Shown one piece after another: positions 1 to 5,733 of a stretch of DNA of 6,841 nt. The translations under genes and the position numbers were made by a program. Position 1 is the stretch's first letter. The number at the start of each line of letters is the position of its first letter. Under the pieces are notes generated by a model. The model did no database searches. It was given only the letters and a program-made list of their open reading frames with translations, and was not told where the DNA came from. The DNA comes from an uncultured Marinicella sp. (GTDB taxonomy: Bacteria > Pseudomonadota > Gammaproteobacteria > Xanthomonadales > Marinicellaceae): NCBI GenBank assembly GCA_938008005.1, contig CALLLZ010000386.1:1-6841 (forward strand). Direction: 5' to 3'.

Positions 1-58
1 AACCCGCCAATAAACACACTGTTGTTATAAATATTATTTTTTTTAACATATACTTAAT

Positions 59-601
59 TTATGAACATGATATTTCGAATGACAACGCCTCAGACATCGT
101 TGGTCCAAAGACATTATAGTTTCCAGTGGAACCATCTGGAAATTCAACAGTGAAAGTGGAACCTGATTCGTATCTTCTTAAAAAACTTTGTAATCCAGCT
201 CCAGCAGCTGTTCTGGCTACCACAAAGGCAGCGTTAGCGTAGCTCATTCTAGCATCTGGCGCCATTGTAGAGCATCCATCTTGTTGCTCAGCTTCTCCAA
301 CATAATGAGCGCCACCACCGTTACCGCTACCGACTGGTATATAGTACATACTAATTAACATCATTGGATTTGCAATGACATAACCAGCAACCCTTATTCT
401 CGGCTGTGGTACTGGGACCTCATCTGGGTCACACAGGGACTGGACTGAGCCTGCCAAGCCAGATGAGAAACCATCTGTATTTATTGGTGCAGTGGTTGCA
501 CTGTCGGTATTATTTCCACCAACACCATGTAAATCTTCTTAACAAGCTGCCATTAACATGTGATGCATTTATTATCAGCATTAAAAAATCACTTTTTTCA
601 T
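59..601 (-). pseudogene. Frame-disrupted gene for an unrecognised exported protein
   Basis: I do not recognise the family. A strong ribosome binding site precedes an ATG at 601 that reads MKKVIF and then hits a stop (583-581) just after a run of six T. The same frame has further stops at 577-575, 574-572, 571-569 and 541-539, then stays open from 538 to the TAA at 61-59, about 159 residues. One extra T in the run would give MKKVIFLMLIINASHVNG, a good Sec signal peptide (KK, then a hydrophobic core). A second, compensating shift before about 510 would rejoin the long frame. The intact product would be about 180 residues: a Gly/Asn/Thr-rich linker, then a domain containing VAGYVIANPMM, a Gly-rich GSGNGGG stretch, MSYANAAFVVARTAAGAGL, FLRRYESGSTFTVEFPDG and the C-terminus FEISCS. 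Three cysteines remain, which would suit an exported disulfide protein. The alternative is a shorter gene using the TTG at 457, but no ribosome binding site precedes it. The two indels could be real decay or sequence errors. Confidence 0.5.
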
Positions 602-605
602 GTTA

Positions 606-615
606 TCCTCTCCTT
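606..615 (-). promoter_or_regulatory. Strong Shine-Dalgarno that places the start of the disrupted gene at 601
   Basis: On the minus strand this reads AAGGAGAGGA, followed by TAAC and then ATG at 601-599. The AAGGAG core is near-perfect and its spacing to the ATG is normal. This is the main reason for starting the disrupted gene at 601 rather than at the internal TTG at 457, which has no such site. Confidence 0.6.
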
Positions 616-717
616 GTTAATAAAGTGGATATGACCATTTTACAAATGCTTATGAAGAATGTGTTTATACTAAGTAGGCTAATTTTTTTAGACGAAACCC
701 TCATCACAGGATAAACA

Positions 718-1377
718 ATGAAACCAACTCTCCGCATTCGCTACCAAACCATTGAATTCAATAACACTGATATCCACGTATGTACCCTGCGTGATAATCA
801 ACAATTTGATGACCCTCAAGGCACGGCAGAAAAGCTTGGCATATCATCAGCCAGCTGGCCTCTTTTTGGCGTACTTTGGCCTTCCGGTTTGGTGTTGGCT
901 CATTTCATTTCTGCTTTCCCAACCCATGGTAAACGTATTCTCGAAATGGGCTGTGGGATGGCACTTTCCAGTTTATTATTGAATGACCAAAATGCAGATA
1001 TCACTGCGACCGATTACCACCCTGAAGCCGAATTTTTTCTACAAAGAAACACCCTTCTCAACCAAGGAAAGGAAATCGACTATCAACGTGTTGATTGGTC
1101 TGATGAATCAGATGAATTAGGATTATTTGATCTGATCATTGGCAGCGATATTTTGTATGAGCATGAACACATTAAAATGGTTGCAGATTTCATCAACACC
1201 CATGCCAACCCGCAATGTGAAATTATTTTAACCGATCCAGGTCGAGGCAATAAAAATAAGCTAGGTACTTTGATGCAACAATATGGCTACAGTTATACAG
1301 CCATTAAACCAGAGCACACCGACTATTTAGACGAACCTTTTAAAGGACACATATTAAAATTTTGGCGGGGTAATTAA
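718..1377 (+). CDS. Class I SAM-dependent methyltransferase, Methyltransf_16 / METTL (lysine methyltransferase-like) family
   Basis: The product has 219 residues, is soluble, and has no signal peptide. It has the layout of the seven-beta-strand protein methyltransferases of the Methyltransf_16 family (METTL20/21-like). Residues 51-63 (GVLWPSGLVLAHF) match the WPSG segment that precedes the fold. Motif I is ILEMGCGMALSS (74-85), the SAM-binding glycine loop. The acidic residue after strand 2 is in ATDYHPEA (D99). DLIIGSDILYE (138-148) contains the DxxY signature (D144-Y147) typical of this family. Known relatives methylate lysines, or sometimes histidines, of single protein substrates, and bacterial members include ETF-beta methyltransferases. 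The substrate here cannot be read from the sequence. The start is supported by AGGA at 708-711, six bases before the ATG. It has no operon partner: the next gene downstream is convergent. Class and fold are well supported; the substrate is unknown. Confidence 0.88.
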   Translation: MKPTLRIRYQTIEFNNTDIHVCTLRDNQQFDDPQGTAEKLGISSASWPLFGVLWPSGLVLAHFISAFPTHGKRILEMGCGMALSSLLLNDQNADITATDYHPEAEFFLQRNTLLNQGKEIDYQRVDWSDESDELGLFDLIIGSDILYEHEHIKMVADFINTHANPQCEIILTDPGRGNKNKLGTLMQQYGYSYTAIKPEHTDYLDEPFKGHILKFWRGN

Positions 1378-1405
1378 AAACAACGCCATAATATCAAAAA
1401 CCCCT

Positions 1406-1523
1406 GTCATCCCGACCGAGGTACGAGTGGAGCAATCTGGTAACGTTAATCACTGCCTTTAAAAAACACATCACGTCAAACCCACCAGATCCTTCAACTC
1501 CGCTTCGCTCCGTTCAGGGTGAC
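1406..1523. repeat. Imperfect inverted-repeat element, copy 1
   Basis: The left arm (1406-1440) begins GTCATCCCGACCGAG and ends GGAGCAATCTGG. The right arm (1485-1523) begins CCAGATCCTTCAACTCCG and ends TTCAGGGTGAC. The reverse complement of the right arm (GTCACCCTGAACGGAG... to ...GGATCTGG) aligns with the left arm from end to end with mismatches and about four extra bases, so the two arms can pair into a long imperfect hairpin around a 44-base centre. The right arm also holds three consecutive pentamers CTCCG-CTTCG-CTCCG (1498-1512). There is no coding potential. It resembles the short intergenic palindromic repeats (ends GTCAT... and ...CAGATCCTTCGACT) seen in many bacterial genomes, which may be MITE-like. 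It lies between convergent genes and could act in RNA as a 3'-end hairpin, though no T-run follows. Confidence 0.7.
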
Positions 1524-1532
1524 TAAAACGAC

Positions 1533-1658
1533 GTCATTCCGACCGAGCTACGAGTGGAGCAATACCCAAAGGGTAGGCCCTCTCATCACTTCAACCCCTA
1601 TCTTAAAACACTGTTTCACACCAAAACGACCAGATCCTTCGATTGCGCTCAGGACGAC
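1533..1658. repeat. Imperfect inverted-repeat element, copy 2
   Basis: This is a second copy of the element that ends nine bases upstream. The left arm starts GTCATTCCGACCGAG at 1533 and matches the left arm of copy 1 at 29 of 31 positions through GGAGCAAT. The right arm (1630-1658) starts CCAGATCCTTCGATTGCG and ends TCAGGACGAC. It is about ten bases shorter than in copy 1, lacking the pentamer stretch. The central segment (1565-1629) shows no obvious similarity to the centre of copy 1, so the arms are conserved and the cores are not. The remainder of the gene-free stretch (1378-1405 and 1659-1735) shows nothing I can name, and no classic GC-hairpin-plus-T-run terminator is seen for either flanking gene. 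Confidence 0.65.
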
Positions 1659-1735
1659 AACACAACCAGATCAAGCTTTTAAGTTAAGTCATTACACCTA
1701 TCACAACCCTAAGCGTTTATTTAACCCTATCTTGT

Positions 1736-2332
1736 TTACTGAATCATTTCCAACAAGCCAGCTGAATCGATTGGGCCCATGTGCTTTTTGTGGCGCATAC
1801 CCTCAGGGTTATATACGATGGTGGTTGGCAAACCCAACCCGCCTTCTTCAGCGAAACCAGGTGGGTTGTACACATCAATCGTCAACAATGGATAATTAAC
1901 ATTGAAATCTTGAGCAAAACTCTTGAGTTTTTCTATATTGGCATCTTCATAAGCGATACCTAAAACTTGAACTTTATCGGCATTTTCTTGCTGGAACTTG
2001 ACAAGTTCTGGCATTTCGTCTCTACAAGGTGCACACCAAGTGGCCCAGTAGTTGATCACCAGCCATTTTCCTTTAAAATCATCAGCTTTAACTTCCTTCC
2101 CATCCAAATCATTCAAGCTAAATACCAAAGGTGAATCAAAACCATCCCCTGTTGATTCCGCATGATTGGCTTCAACCACAGGCTCAGTCTTAGGTGAAGA
2201 AACTTTTTCAACACCTTGAGATTTTTCTTTACCAAGTTTTTGGCTTTGACTGCTGTTATCAGAACAAGCAGTGGTGATGGGAATGATGGCAAGAAAGAGA
2301 AGTTGTTGTATTTTTTTTATGGTATATTTCAT
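1736..2332 (-). CDS. TlpA-like thioredoxin-fold lipoprotein (thiol:disulfide oxidoreductase)
   Basis: The product has 198 residues. The N-terminus (KYTIKK, then a hydrophobic stretch, then PITTAC) is a lipoprotein signal with C23 as the probable lipidated cysteine. The lipobox is weak, with Thr rather than Leu at -3. Residues 24-64 form a low-complexity polar linker. The thioredoxin domain follows: DFKGKWLVINYWATWCAPCRDEMPEL (split here as WLVINYWATW plus CAPC, active-site C100 and C103), the strand VLGIAYED, and the cis-proline loop GLGLPTT (P169). This is the TlpA/ResA/AhpC-TSA layout. Such proteins usually act as periplasmic disulfide reductases, for example in cytochrome c maturation or thiol repair; the actual partner is unknown. 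The ATG at 2332 comes one base after the stop of the YihY-family gene, so the two are very probably co-transcribed and translationally coupled, with GAAGAAAA inside the upstream gene as a possible ribosome binding site. The frame is open further upstream, but those starts lie inside the neighbour and would bury the signal peptide. Confidence 0.88.
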   Translation of the reverse strand: MKYTIKKIQQLLFLAIIPITTACSDNSSQSQKLGKEKSQGVEKVSSPKTEPVVEANHAESTGDGFDSPLVFSLNDLDGKEVKADDFKGKWLVINYWATWCAPCRDEMPELVKFQQENADKVQVLGIAYEDANIEKLKSFAQDFNVNYPLLTIDVYNPPGFAEEGGLGLPTTIVYNPEGMRHKKHMGPIDSAGLLEMIQ

Positions 2333-2333
2333 T

Positions 2334-3575
2334 TTAAGTGTTTTCTTCAAATTGTTTTTGTTGTGCATATAAATGCTGATTAAAAATTCTTTCAATTGGT
2401 TGATTGAGCATGCCATCAACTGGCTGCCAATAGGCATCAAGTAAATGCTGATAATGAGCGAAATACTGAGATGCTTTGAGTGGGATTTTATACCCCCCAT
2501 TCATATACAAACTTTTAAAATTCAATGCCGATAAATCATGTCTAAGCAAATACTCACCAGCTTGATTGATTGTTATGTATTCACTTTCCTCCAACCATTC
2601 AAGCTGCTTATTAAATTCATCGTCAGGTACGAAGTACAGTTGACCGGATAAATCGTTATAGCTGACAGTTTTTCCTTGTTGACTTGCTTGCCACAATATT
2701 TTCAATACTTCAATGACCAATAACAAACGCTCATTGGTTTGATAACTTTGAACATGCAGACGCCAACGTGATGTTTCTAATGTTGCCGTAATTGTGCCAC
2801 CTAACAATATGATATTCCATGACAGGAACATCCAAATTAAGAACAAAGGTATGGTAGCTAAAGTACCATAAACTTTTTGATAACTGGGAATCGAAGTCAC
2901 ATACAGAGTAAAACCTTTTTTTGCCAACTCGAAACAAATGGCAGAAAACAAAGCACCGACCATGGCATTACGCCATTTGACTTTGCGGTTAGGTACTATG
3001 AAATAGATTAAGAAAAAAGCCACCATTGCGGAAATAATTGGTAAAGCTTTAACTAGCACACCTTTCAAGCTAGCTAAAGCAGAATATTTAAAAACCAAAG
3101 TTGAGAGTGCAATACCACCACCTACCAAAAGTGGCCCCATGGTTAACATCGCCCAATACATCAAAATCTTACGTTGAAATCGAACTGTGGCCTTGGTATC
3201 AAAAATACGATTCAAGGCTTTTTCCATGGTATGCATCATTAGTATAGAAGTCACGAAAACAGCTAAGAACATGGTTACAGTCAATCCTCGGGCTTTTTCA
3301 ACAAAACCAATGATATATTCTTGAATCACTGCTCCAGTAGTTGGTACAAAATTTTGAAATATAAAATCTTGTAATTGCTGAGAAGCTTCCTCGAAAAGAG
3401 GCATGGCTGAAAATACCGTGATCAACACCGACATAAACGGCACCAAAGATAACAACGCAGTGTAGGCCAGTGAACTGGCAGCCAATGACGTTTCATCATC
3501 TCGGTATCGGCGCATCACTTCAAAAGTGAAATTTTTTAAATTTGCAGAAAAACGTGTCACTTTATTCATAATCAT
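2334..3575 (-). CDS. YihY/BrkB-family inner-membrane protein with C-terminal cytoplasmic extension
   Basis: The product has 413 residues and is an integral membrane protein of the YihY/virulence factor BrkB family (UPF0761; Pfam Virul_fac_BrkB), once misnamed ribonuclease BN. The family hallmarks are present: SLAASSLAYTALLSLVPFM (about 30-48), the MMHTMEKALNRIF region (113-125), and YGTLATIPLFLIWMFLSWNI (236-255). About six membrane segments can be seen, near 33-57, 98-118, 138-163, 179-195, 203-220 and 238-262. Residues about 275-413 form a soluble tail with a winged-helix-like pattern (ERLLLVIEVLKILWQAS, then KQLEWLEESEYITINQAGEYLLRHDL); short family members of about 290 residues lack it. 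The biochemical role of the family is unsettled. The start could be the ATG at 3575 or the one two codons later at 3569; an AAAAGA sits 4 or 10 bases upstream respectively. The frame is open back to 3704, but that part runs through the divergent promoter region and lacks membrane-protein character. Confidence 0.87.
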   Translation of the reverse strand: MIMNKVTRFSANLKNFTFEVMRRYRDDETSLAASSLAYTALLSLVPFMSVLITVFSAMPLFEEASQQLQDFIFQNFVPTTGAVIQEYIIGFVEKARGLTVTMFLAVFVTSILMMHTMEKALNRIFDTKATVRFQRKILMYWAMLTMGPLLVGGGIALSTLVFKYSALASLKGVLVKALPIISAMVAFFLIYFIVPNRKVKWRNAMVGALFSAICFELAKKGFTLYVTSIPSYQKVYGTLATIPLFLIWMFLSWNIILLGGTITATLETSRWRLHVQSYQTNERLLLVIEVLKILWQASQQGKTVSYNDLSGQLYFVPDDEFNKQLEWLEESEYITINQAGEYLLRHDLSALNFKSLYMNGGYKIPLKASQYFAHYQHLLDAYWQPVDGMLNQPIERIFNQHLYAQQKQFEENT

Positions 3576-3636
3576 ATTGTCTTTTAAATTAATTGAATAT
3601 ACAAGTTTGATCTCAATTGCACTTAATACTGCACAA

Positions 3637-3665
3637 TTGAGGTTTTGTAATAAATATGCTATATT
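3637..3665 (+). promoter_or_regulatory. Candidate sigma-70 promoter for the small lipoprotein gene
   Basis: TTGAGG (3637-3642) and TATATT (3660-3665) are separated by 17 bases and face the lipoprotein gene at 3771, implying a leader of about 100 bases. The region lies in the 195-base gap between two divergent genes, where a promoter is expected. The assignment rests on consensus match only. No equally good promoter was found for the opposite (YihY) direction; a TATATT near 3600 on the minus strand has only poor -35 partners. Confidence 0.45.
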
Positions 3666-3770
3666 AATTATGCGTATTTGCTGGGGGGCATGGTATTCGC
3701 ACACAATTTAACCAAGTGTGTCTTTGCATGACCTTTCAGGATTAATTAACTGAACATACAAGGAATTACT

Positions 3771-4175
3771 ATGCAGAACAAGATCCGCAGTCCCGGCCTG
3801 AGATTAATACAATCAATAAGATGGATTGGAACGATAGCTATTATGCTTCAATTAACTGCATGCGGTAACGACTACCCTAAACTAACCCATTTCAAAGCTT
3901 TTGATGAACGATTCAATACTGTCATAGACACCACCGATGCCAGTCAATTATCAACTTTAAGTGAATTGTTTTATGACCGCAGGCAAACCGATGATGTTAC
4001 AGCAGATCTTGGTTTTAAATATTTATTTGATGTAACCAGCGCTGAAGGCTCACAAAGATGGAGTTGTACAACCAATGGTTATTGTAAGGAACGTGTTGAG
4101 GGTTTTGTACACCTGACAGAAATATACTATTTAGAACGTTACAAAGAATTGTATGCCCTGTCTGGACTTGATTAA
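3771..4175 (+). CDS. Small orphan lipoprotein of unknown function
   Basis: The product has 134 residues and I do not recognise the family. The N-terminus is basic (KIRSPGLRLIQSIR), then has a hydrophobic stretch ending in LQLTAC, a good lipobox with C31 as the lipidated residue. The next residues are G32 and N33, with no Asp at +2, so sorting to the outer membrane is more likely if the usual +2 rule applies. The mature part (about 103 residues) is acidic and polar, with no repeats or known catalytic motif. It has just two further cysteines, C99 and C105 (SCTTNGYC), which could form a disulfide. A clear AAGGA at 3760-3764 precedes the ATG by six bases and fixes the start. It stands alone, divergent from the YihY-family gene, and its TAA (4173-4175) directly abuts the stop codon of the convergent mtnN. 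Confidence 0.75.
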   Translation: MQNKIRSPGLRLIQSIRWIGTIAIMLQLTACGNDYPKLTHFKAFDERFNTVIDTTDASQLSTLSELFYDRRQTDDVTADLGFKYLFDVTSAEGSQRWSCTTNGYCKERVEGFVHLTEIYYLERYKELYALSGLD

Positions 4176-4883
4176 TTACTCAGCTGGATTGATTACCTCA
4201 ATAAAAGTCAACACCAAATCTGTTGACATTTGACCTGCTTGCTCAATATATTGATTGAAATTAGTCGGTGCGTTATCACCGGCCACATCTGACAGATTAC
4301 GTAAAATCAAACAATCCAATTGATGTAGATGGCAAACCTGAGCTACCGCAGCAGCTTCCATTTCACATGCAATCACATCATCGAATCGTGACTTAATTTG
4401 AATCACTTGATGGTCATGATAAATAAATGATTCCCCACTCGCGATGGTTCCCACATGATACCTGGTTTGACATTGGTCAGTTATTACTTGCTCCAATAGC
4501 TTCACCCAGATCTCTTGAATAGAATAATAAACGGGCAATCGGGGCAATTCACCAAAATCAAAACCAATGGGGCTGACATCAACATCATGGTGACATACCC
4601 GATCAGCAAACACAAAGTCTCCAATCTGCACACCGGCTTTAATACCACCTGCCGAGCCCGTGTTGATAACTAGATCGGGTAGAAATTCACGTGCCAACCA
4701 TTCAGTGGCTAAAGCGGCATTTACTTTACCGATGCCTGACTCTAATAAACACACTTCATGCCCTGCCCAAAGCCCATGCGTTATTTTGATATCCAAATAC
4801 TGTGAATGTTTGGTGTTGATTAATCGATCACGGAAAAACTCACACTCAACATGCATAGCGGCGATGATGCCAATTCGACTCAC
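4176..4883 (-). CDS. mtnN: 5'-methylthioadenosine/S-adenosylhomocysteine nucleosidase
   Basis: The product has 235 residues, the usual length for the family (E. coli Pfs/MtnN has 232). This cytoplasmic enzyme hydrolyses the N-glycosidic bond of methylthioadenosine and S-adenosylhomocysteine, releasing adenine and a thioribose or ribosyl-homocysteine. It thereby relieves product inhibition of methyltransferases and feeds methionine salvage or AI-2 formation. Visible motifs in order: IGIIAAM at the N-terminus followed by E13 (equivalent of E. coli Glu12), SGIGKVNAALAT, INTGSAGG (74-80), HHDVDVSPIGF, and ACEMEAAAVAQVC (172-184), where E176 corresponds to Glu174 and M175-E176 bind the ribose. Then comes LRNLSDVAG with D199, the equivalent of the general acid Asp197. 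All catalytic residues are present. The start is a GTG at 4883-4881, overlapping the TGA of trpC by four bases (GTGA), so translation is probably coupled to trpC. No alternative in-frame start would keep the IGII strand. Confidence 0.95.
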   Translation of the reverse strand: MSRIGIIAAMHVECEFFRDRLINTKHSQYLDIKITHGLWAGHEVCLLESGIGKVNAALATEWLAREFLPDLVINTGSAGGIKAGVQIGDFVFADRVCHHDVDVSPIGFDFGELPRLPVYYSIQEIWVKLLEQVITDQCQTRYHVGTIASGESFIYHDHQVIQIKSRFDDVIACEMEAAAVAQVCHLHQLDCLILRNLSDVAGDNAPTNFNQYIEQAGQMSTDLVLTFIEVINPAE

Positions 4884-5713
4884 ACGTGACCCAGTATCAA
4901 CTGTTTTAATTGTGCTCCAGGATCATCGTGTCGCATCAATGACTCACCAATTAAAAATGAATGGATATCATGATGCTGTAAGAATGTGATGTCTTCACTG
5001 TTATGAATACCACTTTCACTGACTACAATCCGGCCATGATCGGTCTTGACCATAGATCTTAAATTTTGACTGGTTTCCAAACTGGTCTCAAATGTTTTTA
5101 AGTTGCGGTTATTAATACCAATTAATTTTGCCGACGTGGCCAAAGCCCGCTCCATTTCAACTTCATCGTGAACTTCAACCAACACATCCATGCCCAGGTC
5201 CTCCGCCAAAGCATTAAGCTCTATCAACATATCGTCTGCTAAACAGGCCACAATCAACAGGACACAATCAGCACCTAAAGCCCTAGATTGATGAATTTGC
5301 CATGGGTCAACCATAAAATCTTTACGCAGAACAGGCAAATTAACCACCTGACGAACTTGTTGTAAATAAGCATCACTGCCTTTAAAGTATTCTTGATCAG
5401 TCAACACTGACAAACAGGTGGCTCCGCCTTTTAGGTAAGATTGTGCTATTTCTATCGGATCAAAATTTTCACGTATGATCCCTTTCGAAGGTGACGCTTT
5501 TTTAACTTCAGCAATCACCGCAGCCTCACCTTTAAGTATTTGGTTTTCTATGGCTGCAAAAAAACCTCGACAGGGCGGTTGCTCAGCAATTAATTGACTG
5601 AAATCCGTGATACTTTGTTGCTGTTTTCCTGCAGCCACTTCAAGCTTTTTAGTGGCAATAATTTGATCAAGAACATTCTTTATCTTGACATCATCTTTCT
5701 TGGCATTATTCAT
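4880..5713 (-). CDS. trpC: Indole-3-glycerol-phosphate synthase
   Basis: The product has 277 residues, a single-domain IGPS (not fused to TrpF). It converts CdRP into indole-3-glycerol phosphate with loss of CO2 and water, the fourth step from chorismate in tryptophan synthesis, in the cytoplasm. The (beta/alpha)8 barrel is preceded by the usual N-terminal helical segment (VLDQIIATKKLEVA, 14-27). Catalytic and binding residues are visible: AEVKKASPSKG (E69, K71), LRKDF (K131, the general acid), LVEVHDE (E180), IGINNRNL (N201) and VVSESGI (E233, S234). Substrate phosphate is expected at the GES segment near the C-terminus (LIGESLM). The ATG at 5713 is the only suitable start, but it lacks a clear Shine-Dalgarno, so translation may rely on ribosomes arriving from trpD, whose stop lies 20 bases upstream. 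The downstream gene mtnN overlaps its stop codon. Confidence 0.97.
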   Translation of the reverse strand: MNNAKKDDVKIKNVLDQIIATKKLEVAAGKQQQSITDFSQLIAEQPPCRGFFAAIENQILKGEAAVIAEVKKASPSKGIIRENFDPIEIAQSYLKGGATCLSVLTDQEYFKGSDAYLQQVRQVVNLPVLRKDFMVDPWQIHQSRALGADCVLLIVACLADDMLIELNALAEDLGMDVLVEVHDEVEMERALATSAKLIGINNRNLKTFETSLETSQNLRSMVKTDHGRIVVSESGIHNSEDITFLQHHDIHSFLIGESLMRHDDPGAQLKQLILGHV

Positions 5714-5733
5714 AGAGAATCGGTGTTCTATTA

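Noticed and set aside
1..58. T-run at 37-46 as a terminator for a gene left of the window
   Set aside because: No GC-rich hairpin precedes it, and no coding sequence is visible at the left edge.
583..598. A6-TCAC-T6 palindrome as a rho-independent terminator
   Set aside because: The stem would be six A-T pairs with no GC, and it falls in the first codons of the disrupted gene directly after its ribosome binding site.
666..671. TATACT as a -10 element for the methyltransferase
   Set aside because: The hexamer is good, but no acceptable -35 lies 16-18 bases upstream (TTTACA at 639-644 is 21 bases away), so it is not called as a promoter.
406..714. Plus-strand open frame of 102 codons upstream of the methyltransferase
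   Set aside because: It runs antisense to the disrupted secreted-protein gene and across its ribosome binding site, has no ribosome binding site of its own, and its translation has no protein-like pattern.
2333..2500. Upstream extension of the TlpA-like gene to 2500
   Set aside because: It would overlap the end of the YihY-family gene by more than 160 bases and place the lipoprotein signal peptide internally; the ATG at 2332 fits the signal and the one-base operon spacing.
3576..3704. Upstream extension of the YihY-family gene to 3704
   Set aside because: The added residues do not resemble the family N-terminus, and the stretch contains the candidate promoter region for the divergent gene; ATGs at 3575 and 3569 fit family length.
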